A DNA stretch of 64,000 bases from Glandiceps talaboti (taxonomy: Eukaryota > Hemichordata > Enteropneusta > Spengelidae). Numbering within the stretch: the stretch's first letter is position 1; each line of letters starts with the position of its first letter. Location: NCBI RefSeq assembly GCF_964340395.1, contig NC_135558.1, positions 18,295,271 through 18,359,270 on the forward strand, read 5' to 3'. A model generated the notes under the pieces. It worked only from the letters and a program-made list of their open reading frames with translations. It searched no databases and was not told the DNA's origin. Position numbers and translations under genes: made by a program. Below are positions 35,348-62,931 of this stretch, in pieces.

Positions 35348-37851
35348 ATTTTACCACAGTTATTATCCAATCAGAATGGCACATAGTAGCATGATATAAT
35401 ATAATTCAGGTTTTCCATTGTTTTCCAAATGGGTCTCTGTGTTACTAAGGTTTATTTCATCCTATCAGATGTACAGCCATTATAGATTGGAAGAATAGTT
35501 ATAGAGTGTCTTTTAAAATGATGGTAGTCGATTTTTTTTCTTGAATACGTAAACAAAAGTTCAGGGTCGGCAGTCAAAAGCTAGGTGGGGTCGGGTAACC
35601 TGATGAACCAAACAATTCTTTTTTTAGGCCTTAGCTAAAAGTCCACCATGAGCTAGGTGATGTTTGTGCTAGGTTGAAACGCTTGAAATTCAGATTTATG
35701 AACGCAAGTGGCAATACGCTCAACGCATCGATAATGTGTTGATTTTGAGACGTTTCAAACCTAGCAGGGTACCGGTTATTCTATCAGTCGCAATTAGTGC
35801 ATTAGAATACTGTTCCCATGTTTATATGTTTAGTTTTCTTGTTTTTAATATTCAGTACTCCAAATTCCAGCAAAAGTTGTTGGTTTACGTTTAACCGTTC
35901 GAATGACAATTCACCCCATTAATGGTCTATCATTGAATTTTGTAAGGGTGGCCCTATTTTTTTTTTCATGTTTCACATTACTTTTAAATGGCAACTATAG
36001 GTTGGTCGATCGATTTAAAAAAATAATTAAAAAATCATATTATCCATCTTTCTCTGCATCTCCGTTTCCTCCTCTTTCTATCTTCTTTTTTTGTATTCCT
36101 GGTAACAAACCCTTTCCCTGAAGCTTCTGTACACAATTAAAGTGCATGTTCTCAGCCATGAATAACTTCCGACAGGAAAGAAATGATCTGTTCGTGAACA
36201 AGTGTTGTCGTCGCTGCCATGTCTGTAGATGACGTCGACAGTTTAGACACTTGCTTATTCTTGCAACAGAGGGCGCTATGTCGCAGGCGGGCGAAAATAA
36301 AAATATTGTATTTTTTTATTGTGTTGTCATATCTCAAAATTTGGATCGGTCGAGTAATGAAAAACAGAAAAAAATATGACCACCCTTGGGGATGATCGCA
36401 CTGTGTCCCACAAGCCCGATAAACGAACATCGTTCACTTATGACAAATCCCCCTCCCCAAAAACGACTTTCACAAGTGCGTCACCACACGTTCATATATG
36501 ATGTAAACCATAATGAAAACAATGGTCACACCACTACGATCAATCGCGATGCAATGTAAAAACGTATGGTAAACATGAAAGTTCCAACCTTACTAACCTG
36601 TTTACTGAGGTTACCGTGATGTAAACACATGGCAAAATACTACCGGAAACCCAGTATCTCATGTGCACATTACAGAAGTCAATGTTTATCTTTTTACATC
36701 TCAGTAGTAAATACAGAAGCTGTTATTGAAGACATGAACATTTTCGAAAGTTGATTAGGAGTGCGAAAATGAACTTTAGCTTTCGCATTGACGGCAGACC
36801 CCCCTAAACGAACGAAGATCCTTACTGAGTTTGATCAGTGACATTGTGTGACCGTCCCTTATATTTTATTCAAACCCTGAATGGGTTCGAACCCGGACCG
36901 CGGTGATAAGAGGCGACACCGGCAACCCAATCTGTGTTTTAAGGACTACAAATTAAAGCCGAGTTTTAAAAAAATATTCTGCTTTGCAGAGGTGTATATC
37001 TACATTCAATTAAATAATGATTTTGAATCACCAGATTTGACTCAAACTAATTTAGGTCCATTTTGATCCCTCGTTAGGACTTTTCTTAAATATTTCATGA
37101 TCACGACTACGCCGAGTATACAAATAAAGTCTTACTGTAACATACTGTACATCAATAAACACACACATGCATTTCTAATTGGTCATTCATTTTACTATTT
37201 ATTAAATTTGAAATAATTCATGCCATCAGAAAGGCAAAATGCATTTATGAAAATACATTTTTTATCAGCAAATATGTTATCTCTAAGATCAATACTGTCT
37301 GTATGTTCCTTCATTCAATCCTCCACTAATGAAGACATCCAGAACAAACCAGGCAGATCTAAATTAATGTGGTTTAATATTTTTGTCGATATTTTCACCA
37401 CTTTTTAAATCCATCTATTTCACGTAGTTTGTATAATGTTAATGTCGATCGACAATGATTGACATCGTCTTCTTGTGTTGTGAGCACCGTTGAGGGCGTG
37501 ATCGGGGTTTCCCCGTCATTTCAGTGTACGTATCAGTGGATTTACAAAACATTGGCATTGAGTAATATGGCAGGTTACAGTTTACTATGTTAATGTCAGT
37601 GAAAAACTGCAAGTACTATTTATTGGTTAACTCTTTAATAATAAGTACAATAAAAACGAAATTCAGTTTACCATTTCACTCATGGGACACGATATTTGCT
37701 TTACACATATTACTCGCGGACAGACAACAAAATAAACCCTCATAGATTTGTCGCTCACGTACGTATGGGGATGCAGATCAGAGGCGAGTAATTATGTTGT
37801 GTAGCAGTAAACAAGTGAACAGTTGAAATCATGAGAGGTGGACGCCACTAC

Positions 37852-38280
37852 AGGAAAAATAAAATTATTTTTATAAACTTTGGATTCTGAAGAGTCATTT
37901 AATGATTTCACATCACATAAATTTCGCTCGGTTGCCAAGAAACACCAAATTGAAACTTTTTAAAATCTCAATTGTTGCCTTACGGGTCTTATCTTACATG
38001 CAAACCGAATATTCACTGACTTTATCTAAAGGAAATAAGCTGGAGTAATGAATATTTAGTGTGTATCTAATGAATAATCATGTCTGCTAAGACCCATATA
38101 TGAGGCAATGGCGTTCCATGATCCACTGAAGGAACAATGGAAGTGAAACATGATTTCAATTTGGTGGTTTTTGGCAACCGATGTGAAGTGAACTGGTGAA
38201 CTGACTCTGCAGAACACAAAATTTATGAAAATACATTTATTTCCTAGATAGAGTGGTGTTCAAGTTCCCCTTTAAGTCTC
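37852..38280. repeat. Palindromic interspersed element, copy 3 (most complete)
   Basis: The left arm (TTTATAAACTTTGGATTC, TGATTTCACATCAC, GGTTGCCAAGAAACACC) is mirrored by the right arm (GGTTTTTGGCAACCG, ACACAAAATTTATGAAAAT) about a centre near 38,030. ATGTCTGCTAAGACCC in the inner right arm is the most conserved word of the family. Confidence 0.8.
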
Positions 38281-38370
38281 TGTAATCGTGTCAGCCTGCC
38301 TCAAATGCTCAAGTACAGGAATAGCAGCAATATAATGCTTGTCACTTTTGATTTATGTAAAGAATCCAGC

Positions 38371-38405
38371 TGTGCGTGTGTGTGTGTGTGTGTGTGTGCG
38401 TGCGT
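38371..38405 (+). repeat. (GT)n microsatellite
   Basis: About 15 units, just 3' of ACE copy 1. Confidence 0.93.
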
Positions 38406-38439
38406 GGCATATTTGTTATTCTTAGTTGTAAATGTGTCT

Positions 38440-39250
38440 ATCGTTATGTAAAAATCGTTGGGTCACACGAGTGAAAGACCAAAGCAACCCCATTTCAATG
38501 TAAATATTACCCACAATTCCCATCGTATAAAGCGTAATGGCTACTAGTGTAGTGCTACTTGAAATACAATTGCGAAAGATATTCCACTGTAGACGAAAAC
38601 ATAGCTGATCATAGTTATCTAGATATATAATGATAGCTTGACCTTGTAAGATGCCGTGTTATAATCACAGTAAGAGACCGCATGAATCCTGAAGGGCGCC
38701 CTCAAATTGGATGAAACACGAATGGCGCCCTCACACTATCAAGTAGTAAATCGTTTGTTTAAAAGTAACGCCACATAACTATAGTAATACTGATAGTATA
38801 TATTATGTATTCAGTGTACTTATTTACTCAAAGCAAACAAATCAAATTACTCTAAGTGAAAAAAAAGATAATCAATTTCTGTGATCACAATTATAAACAT
38901 GCAGAATATTCATTTTTGTCAAAATTGTCCCTGGAAAGTTCTTACATGGAACTACAAAATGTATATATTTTGCTTGTGCTAAGCAAGACGTAATATGGTC
39001 TTTGAAAGTGAAGATAGCTATAGTTAGGACAAATGAAAAGAAAAAAAGTATGAAGACATTCTAAATAATATTATGCACTTTGTTCAAAAAACCCAAGACC
39101 TAAATGGCCCCACCCGGAAATTGCCTTGATCAACTGCTTGAGGAAATGAAATACAAGCAGCGATAACCTTATCTAGATATGCCATGCGTTATATCTGCAA
39201 GGCTAAAAAATTAGGAATAAATCTCCCGTGGCCAAGAGTTTTGATATCAA
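38440..39250. repeat. 3' flank shared by the two ACE genes (left copy)
   Basis: GAGTGAAAGACCAAAG and AATATTCCACTG-AGACGAAA in the flank of copy 1 recur at 57,182-57,320 in the same order after copy 2, and further matches reach the terminal exons. This marks the minimum extent of the tandem duplication, offset about 18.7 kb. Confidence 0.8.
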
Positions 39251-39263
39251 AGCGCGTGTCTCC

Positions 39264-39269
39264 TTTATT
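39264..39269 (-). promoter_or_regulatory. Polyadenylation signal AATAAA, ACE copy 1
   Basis: On the minus strand immediately after the stop codon, so the 3' UTR would be very short. Confidence 0.6.
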
Positions 39270-54900
<15,631 letters not shown>

Positions 54901-54985
54901 TTTAACAACTGACAGAGAACTGAGTTTGTGTGAATAACTGTTGATTGAAAGACTACCAATCGAAGATGCGTTATCTCCAGCTTGA

Positions 54986-54993
54986 TGACGTCA
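54986..54993. promoter_or_regulatory. CRE-like palindrome TGACGTCA upstream of ACE copy 1
   Basis: A perfect cAMP-response-element palindrome 86-93 bp before the start codon. A GATA-type AGATAA (minus strand) lies at 54,971-54,976. Both are sequence matches only. Confidence 0.45.
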
Positions 54994-55014
54994 CTTGTGT
55001 ACGCTAGCGTCATG

Positions 55015-57170
55015 GAATTTTGTTTACTAAGACCCCATAACTTGAGTGAGAATTTAATATAACTATTGACGATATGGGCTTCATCCGCAGCAATTTATCA
55101 TCATCAAGTATTAGTTCGGGTCATCATTAAAACTAAATAACGACAGACACTCAAACGACCATTTTTCTTATCTCATCATTGCATGGTGCCATCGCTCCTT
55201 TTACAACAAATAACTATAGATAGATAGAAAATGTACATTTTGATGTTAGAGGAATGATTCTGCAATAATCAGAAAGACAGTGGGGTTTTATCTCTTCGTA
55301 GAAGGTTGTGATAAGAATTAAGAAAATATCTTTTCTCCGCAACGAAAATTAAATGTTATGTACTCGACTTATTAATTTTTATAAAATTGTTTCATCGATC
55401 GCGAGTGACCGAAACATTATTTCGGTTTAAAAGTGATCAAATATGATGTATATGTTTTAACAAATTTACTAGTACGTAGTTCTCAGATTTGAATACGATA
55501 TTATGTTTACATCCCACAACATTTGATTATTTCTCATGTTTTATAACGTTCATACAATTTTGAAAACAATCTGACACGATTTCCACACGTGGCGCTGTGG
55601 AAATAGCGCTGCAGACACCACGTAGGACAAAACTGACGGAGATGTGATACAAGTGATGGCTAGAATTATATACAACCCCCCTTAACCCAGTTGTCCTAGC
55701 TAAAGATAACTTAAATCTACTGACTGTGTGAAGAGGTTGTACTTTATCTTTTCAATGTCATCATAAAGTATACAAATTGACCTGTATATGTGTCATGCGT
55801 AGAAACTGTTTTGTGTCAACATTGAATTTGATAAATCAATAATTTTTGACGAGTAACATGATTTAATCTTTACTATTGAGAGCCCTGGTAAACACGATGC
55901 ACACTTCTTATCAATGCCCTGACCCAGGTTTGAGCTTCAGTAAATATAGGGGGATAGTTGGTACTGCCACGACTGTTGCACTGTCAACCTATTTGACAAT
56001 TAGTTACTTCTGTAACCCAGTATTATTTTTTATGTTTGGGTATACAGTAATAAATCGAGTTAGTATTTCTCAACAATTTTCAAACGTTAAGGGTCAAAGG
56101 TCGTACCCATGATGCAAACCACAGTCAGCTTGTACAGAGAGCATGTAAATTGTTGCTATGCTACCCATGAATCTTGACGTACAGGATTTTCCATCAGAAT
56201 GCTCCAATTTACATTGTACGTGCCAGAATAATGGGTATATCTTACATGTAGCCGACACGAAATTAGGGTACCCGCATCCTTTTTGTACAGGGGAGGGACC
56301 ACAAGGTGTACTAACTTACCAAGCTAGTTTATAAGATGATGTAGATGAGAGGGGGACTGACTGTTCCAAGATAATAATTTACGTAGTTACCAAGTTAGGG
56401 CCGGGAATGTAGGTAGGCAGGGGACTGTACCACGTTACCAAGTTACTTAGTTACCAAGTTAGGGCCGGGGATTTTATTTAAGTAGCCAGGGGACTGTTCC
56501 ACGTAACTTACCAAGTTAACCGTTACCAAGTTAGGGCCGATAATGTAGGTAGGCAGGGGACAGTTCCACGTTACCAACTTATTTAGTTACCAAGTTAGGG
56601 CCGATGATGTTGGTAGGCACAGGTTGGTCTATGTTACTAACTTACTTAGTTACAAAGTTAGGACCGATGAGGTGTAATATTTTCCATGTAATCGACACGT
56701 AATTGGGGTACACAAAAAAGGTTTTGTACGTGGTGGGACCGAAAACTGTACCAACTTACCTAGTTCCAAATTAGGGCCAACGGTGTAGGTAGGCAGGGTG
56801 CTGTTCCATATATGTTACCAATTTACTTAGCTACACAGTTATGGAGTAGGATGTGTGTAGGGACGGGACTGTTACAAGTTGCCTACTTACTTACTTACCA
56901 AGCTACGGCGGAGAATATGGCACATCTTCTATGTAGCTGACACGACATTGGGGTGTGAGAAGACTGTTTTATCACATGGGAGGGACCGAAGTCTGTACCA
57001 ACTTACCTATAGTTGGGACTTTGTAGGTGGGAGGGAACCGTTCCAACTTCCTTAGTTACCAAGTTAGGGCCGATGATGTAGGCAGAGGACTGTTCCAAGC
57101 TACCAACCTGCATGTACTAATTAGTTGCCATGATGTAGGTAGGCAGGGGACTGTGTATAAAACGTTGTAC
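55015..57170. other. Intergenic region between the two ACE genes
   Basis: No exons were seen. The second half is the 56.2-57.15 kb tandem repeat. It should contain the distal promoter of copy 1 and the 3' flank of copy 2. Confidence 0.55.
56235..57170. repeat. Nested tandem repeat (~85-bp units plus a ~80-bp alternate block)
   Basis: Units carry TTACCAAGTTAGGGCCGATG, ATGTAGGTAGGCAGGGGACT and GTTCCA(C/A)GTTACCAACTTA. A second block ('CATGTAATCGACACG-AATTGGGGTAC ... GGGACCGAA--CTGTACCAACTTACC') recurs at about 56,245, 56,685 and 56,925, giving a higher-order pattern. Confidence 0.85.
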
Positions 57171-57398
57171 ATGTGTCCCATGAGTGAAAGACCAAACGCA
57201 CCCCATTTCAATTGTAAATATTACCCACTTCCCACCGTATAAAACGTAATGGCTACTACTAGTATTTTGCTACTTGAAATAAAATTGCGAACAATATTCC
57301 ACTGCTGACGAAAACATAACATCATACTTATCATGATATATAATATGTTTGTCATACACTACGTTATATCTTGAATGCTTGCTTTATTTTTTCTGACA

Positions 57399-57400
<2 letters not shown>

Positions 57401-57434
<34 letters not shown>

Positions 57435-57500
57435 TGTTTGTGTGTGTGTGTTTGTTTGTTTGTTTGTTTGTGTGTGTGTGTTTGTGTGTGTGCTCGCGCG
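57401..57500 (+). repeat. (CA)n-(TG)n-(TTTG)n compound microsatellite
   Basis: CA run, CGTG junction, then TG and TTTG units. Confidence 0.95.
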
Positions 57501-57704
57501 CACGTGTGCGTGCATTATTAACGGTAAGAGACAATCTGAAGCCCGAAGGACGCCCTCACATGATCAAATAGTAAATCTTTTGTTTAAAAGTCAAGCCATA
57601 AAAGGATAGTAATACTGGATGTATAGTATATGCACTCATTTACTCAAAGCAAATAGAATAAAGTTACTCCAACTTCAAAATGAGAATTGATTTCAGTGAT
57701 CACA

Positions 57705-57710
57705 TTTATT
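57705..57710 (-). promoter_or_regulatory. Possible polyadenylation signal AATAAA, ACE copy 2
   Basis: Minus-strand hexamer about 215 bp after the exon-12 stop; copy 1's signal directly after its stop is not conserved here. Confidence 0.45.
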
Positions 57711-57808
57711 ATGTTCATTTTTGTATAACTTGCGTTATATCTACCAGGCTAAAACTAAGGAATATATTTTCTATGATCACGAGTTTTGATATCCAAACAG
57801 GTACCCTT

Positions 57809-57915
57809 TCATAACATGAGAATTACCAATGATAAACCAATTAACATCGTAAACGTAGAGGGCGAAGGAATGAGACCAGCATCAACGTTAGCAGACTCGG
57901 GATGGCCGGTTAGAT
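57809..57915 (-). pseudogene. Anchor exon (exon 13) of ACE copy 2, stranded behind a stop
   Basis: The acceptor-like GTACAG|ATCTAA precedes DLTGHPESANVDAGLIPSPS and TFTMLIGLSLVILML-TGA, clearly homologous to exon 13 of copy 1. The intron that should precede it is missing. It is in the same frame as exon 12, separated by TAA and three further codons. It would be translated only by readthrough or if another donor is used. Confidence 0.75.
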
Positions 57916-57925
57916 CTGTACTTTT

Positions 57926-58127
57926 TTATTCATCATATGGTCTCCATACACAATCCGGGTCCCATCCAATCTCGCCGATTAATCCCAGATCTTGCAGTTC
58001 TCTATCTAGCCATTCGTCCAATGGTTGGAAATAGTTCAGGAATGGTCCGGATTCCATCGCGGTTGTACCAGCAATAGCCATCATGGCTTCCGGCCATGGC
58101 ATACTTCTACCAAGCTCTAACATATCG
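57926..58127 (-). CDS. ACE copy 2 exon 12 (ends at an in-frame stop)
   Basis: Acceptor TTTGCCAG|CGATAT, phase 2; encodes [20 protein letters not shown] and [12 protein letters not shown], then TAA. Copy 1 has a donor about 20 bases further on; here there is none, and the anchor exon begins 10 bp after the stop. Confidence 0.9.
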
Positions 58128-58249
58128 CTGGCAAAGAAAAACATAAATCATTAATTTTAAAAATGATTAATTTATCAACGTTTGTTCACAATTTCTCCAT
58201 TTCTTCCCACCTCATCAAACACGGGTTGCTACCCAACCTCATGACTGAC

Positions 58250-58316
<67 letters not shown>

Positions 58317-58333
58317 GTATGTGTGCCTGTCTA

Positions 58334-58382
<49 letters not shown>

Positions 58383-58401
58383 GTCTGTGTGTCTGTGTGT
58401 A

Positions 58402-58494
<93 letters not shown>

Positions 58495-60685
58495 TTCTGT
58501 CTCTCATTCCCCTCTGTCTTCCCTCTGTGATATCTAAATAGTATGAACCAATTAACATATTATTGTTGTTCATACATAAAACTTACCCAAGCACTTTACC
58601 GGCTTCAATAGAGTTATAAAAGTCACACTTGAACAATTCTCCCTCAAAACCTTTAGCAGCACACATAGCTTCATAGAATTGAAACTGTATAAATGTACGG
58701 GTGTAATATCTGGAAAGGCATATTATCGATATAAATTATTGTGCAAATTTGCCAACAATGATCTTTTCTATCGGGAGAACTGGTGTACGTTTGTACAATA
58801 TATAACCCCAGCCTCCATTAAGCTGCGAGATGAGAGATATCTGTGCTGGTTCCCTCAACGTCAACTTTCTAAAATCTGAAACAGTCGAACTCCAATGTCA
58901 ATAAAATAATCTTTCTAGAAATGTCTCCGACATACAGCTACCGACATCAGACCATTGACGAATGGAACCTATTACAAACAGGGAAAATAAACAAACTAAA
59001 TTGGATAAATTAACACTTAGCACAGCATGAAAGAAGTACAGAGAGACTTATATTACATTCTATCATTTGATATGAACAGTTTTGTTGCCACTTTACATAA
59101 TAGTTCACATTCAAAAACAAATTTCCAGTTCCCCTGGAATTCCATATTCCCCATCAAAGACACCATAAAATTGTTCTTATCAAACCAGTGTGTGTAATAC
59201 AAGTATCTGCTGTTCCAGCCTGCTGTGTCAACTGTTATTAATCCACTTCATTTGTTTATTTTCCCTTTTTGTAACAGGTTCCGTTTGTCCATGTCTAATG
59301 TCTGCAGTTTTATCATAGAGTCAGAGATGGTATTCTTTGTATCACAAGGTGAGATTGTATTCGCGTTGTTTGTTATACAATATATTAAGTACACACACGG
59401 CAACATTAACTATCATATAAAACATATCCATGAAATATTTGAGACTAAGAACAGGATCAAGAAACAATGGATTTACCTCAAAAATGAAAAATCATTAGCC
59501 ACATGGTAAAGTGCAGTAGGGTCCAAGTCCTGTTCAGTTCGTGGATATGGTTCAACCACTCCAAGTATCACATGTCTGAGAAAGAAACAACAAACAAACA
59601 AACAAACAAACAAACCACGCATTAGAATAATGGCAATTATAATTCAGTGGAAGTATTATATTCAAATTCATCTATCACGGCAATATGTCATTTTTTCCTT
59701 CAACTTTTACCCTTAATTTCCAAACATTTGTTATTCCTATCCAATAAGATACTTCAAATGTGCCCCAATTGATTTGTTTATTTGGCAATAAAATACATAA
59801 AAGCATTACTGCCGAGGATAGCATAAAAAAGTAATTAATAGTTATTTCCATTGTGTTCTACGATTTCAAAAAATTCAAAATGGCGGTAGGCAAAGAACTC
59901 TGGTAAATTTTGTACTTAGTTTCTTATAATTATGTAATGAGGCTTATACCCTTGAGCTGTCAAAATGTTGACTCGGTGTTTGACATGTACAGGATTAGCA
60001 GTCCTCTACTGGAGTTGATATTACAGATTCAGTGTGCAGCGGGTGATAACCATCATTGTCTGTGTTGCTGCAGAAGTAACCATATCATTACTACCAAAGT
60101 TTCATCTGTAATGGACAGGGTAAGACAGATACGGATTTAGAAGGTGAGAATTGATTTGACCTTTGTAGTTCAAGTAAAACCATATACGCTAAACTTTCGT
60201 GTAGGGTCCAGTATAGACAGTGGACAATATATATTGTCAGAAGGCAAAGTAAAAAACTATACGTCTACAGATGAAATGTAAGAAACGGTTTTCCAAAAAA
60301 TTACGGAGAACTTCTTTCTTAAATTTCATTAAAAGTTTGGTGTATGACCAAATTGCTTTACTGACTTCTAATTGGCTGATGCTCTCTTATTTGGACATGT
60401 CTGTCACATTGGTTACGCCTACCGTGGGTATAAAATTTGTAATAATCAGATGCAGCCACTTTCTTGTCGTTCACTTACTTCAATTCCCAAAACGATGAAG
60501 TCCATTTGTCATAGGGAATGTTCTCACGGAACACTTCCCATCGCCATTTCTCCAGACCGATACTGAACGGTAAAGTTGCAACCATGGTCAATGCCTGCTT
60601 CATTAGAAAGTTGATATCGGATTCTAATTAAGAGATTGAACAGAAAGGAATATTAGTGAATAGAGAGACAAAATAAATCAAAGAT

Positions 60686-60735
<50 letters not shown>

Positions 60736-62871
60736 CGACAGACAGGCAGACAGACAGACAGACAGACAGACAAGGGCACAATTAGAAATTTGAGAAAAAA
60801 GGTAAAAATTGAATTTCAGTTGATATGATATGCCTGCTTCAGTAAGAAATTGATATTGGAGTCTGGTATAGTGACTGAGAAAGGGGAGGAGAGAAAGAGG
60901 GGCGGGAGAGGAGAGAGAGAAAGTTAGTATGAAACAGAGACTTAGACAGAGAATTTTAACAAAATATTACAATAATTTAGAGATATCAATGTGAATTAAA
61001 AAATGTCAGAAGCCAGCCTTATAAATGAGGATGTAAATCTACTAATACTGTGTTGTCCCTGACAACCAATCGATACAACCTGGTTCGAGTATATGAATGC
61101 GAGTGTACATTTTTGTATATGCGAAAATAAGAGATGTTTACTAAAACAAGAAAGCCTATAGCGCCTGCACAAATTTACTCTTAATTGAGGCGTTGTTAAT
61201 GTATGCAAATACATGTTAATTTATGCTAAGGGGATAGAATATGGTAATTTTACTTCGGGAATTAATGGTTTCAATTTATTTTTATTGTCTTCGACCTACC
61301 ATAGTCGTCGGGTAGTTCATCTAATAAACCGACGTCATACAGATGTTGTGGGGTTGCTGCTGACAGAGCGATGACCTCACCGACAGCTTCGTGAAATCCT
61401 TCGTTAGCACCATCACGGAAAGACACAGGTAATTCTTTGTATTGCAAGTAGTACTGAATATGACCCATTTCGTGGTGAAGTGTCATTAAGTCGTCCATAT
61501 TGACTTCTGTACACATCCTGATCCTGGTTTTAACAAACAAGAGAACGAATAAGCGTCTTTTGATTATTAGAGGCATATATGTACCACAGGGATCCCAGAG
61601 CCCAGGTTAGTTTTGTTTACAAATACAAACAAACAAGTAAACAAACAAACCCAAAGAAACAAATAAATAAACAAGTAAACAAACAGAGAGACCCCTCCAT
61701 TGTGACTATTTGGGGAAAGTGTTTGTTTGTTGTTGTTTATACATGTATTTATCTACTCATTTATCGGTTTATTTGTTTGTTGTTTGTTTGTTTGTATTTG
61801 TAAACAAAACTATCTGAGCCTGGTCTCCCTGTGTATATAGTCGTTTGGAGGTTGACATTGTAAAGGTACTTTGGCATGAAGGTGGACACTGCTATCACTT
61901 CACCAACGGCCTCATGAATGCTTCTGAACACGACATTCATGAATTGCAGATAATACTTTATATGACCAATCTAAGGGTGAGCCTATTGTTGCTTCTGTTT
62001 CTCTTTACCCAGCCGACCCAAATTTTCAGCCACGACATCAAAATAGAAAGATATTTTTATTTTAGCCCACCCATGATATTTTGCGGAACAGCGCCATCAA
62101 TGGCAAGAATCAGCAAGTGTCTGGACTGTCTATGCCATCGACAGTCATGGCGGTGGCGGCGATACTTGTTCATGAACAGCAGAGCATTTCTTTCATTCTT
62201 TTATTCAAGTGGAGTGGTCTTATAACATGCTAATTTTGTAGAGAAGACGGGAAAGGGTGTGTTACCAGGAATCCAATGAAATGAAGATAGAGAGAAGGAA
62301 AAGGAGACGCAGGGAAACATAAAGAAGATGATTTTGTACTTTTTGCAGTTTTTTAATCGACCGGCCGACCCATAGTTGTAAAAGAAATGAGAAACATTTT
62401 TTAAAAAAGGATCACCAAAATGGTAAAGACTGATCAAGTTGGTGATATCGATCTTCACATCAGTGCACATTTATATCCTGCAACAGACAGTTTAGCCAAA
62501 GCAAGGGAGGGAATATGGGCACACAATTGCAAAGACAAAGGGAAGGTGCTGATAAAGTGAAAGGATACACAAAAGCCAATTGCAAGGGTAAAACAATTAA
62601 GGTGACGTTGGGATTATGTATGAAAAGAAAGAAAGTGGGTTCGCTGACAGACAAATGACGACAGGGAAGAGAGATGGATAGACGGACTCGGATAGAAAGT
62701 GAGACTGACAGACTGACAGAGACAGATCATACTACTTTGGTATCCCAGTTGAAAGTCGGAGAAGTACTATTTGTCGATAGTCATTGACCTTAATTATGTC
62801 TGAACTGAGACTTTAATTGTGTTGTCCAATTCAGTCAATATGATTGTTGTTGTTGTTGTTGCTGCTGCTGC

Positions 62872-62931
<60 letters not shown>

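Larger units (their letters stand above)
33600..38400. other. Gene-free stretch between the unknown gene and the ACE cluster
   Basis: No exon with splice signals or family similarity was found. It contains the simple-repeat block at 33.8-34.1 kb, a 142-bp palindrome, a small hairpin at 35,314-35,347, an inverted copy of the 25.4-kb repeat (35,535-35,640) and palindromic element copy 3. A tRNA-like B box (GGTTCGAACCC) at 36,885-36,895 lacks a convincing A box or cloverleaf. Confidence 0.55.
57182..57800. repeat. 3' flank shared by the two ACE genes (right copy)
   Basis: Matches 38,470-39,250 in order. A (CA)n/(TG)n/(TTTG)n compound microsatellite at 57,401-57,500 interrupts it. Confidence 0.8.

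Noticed and set aside
36841-36945. tRNA gene suggested by GGTTCGAACCC
   Set aside because: The B-box-like word is palindromic; no A box, cloverleaf or acceptor stem could be built on either strand. It may be part of a tRNA-derived SINE, but that is not shown.
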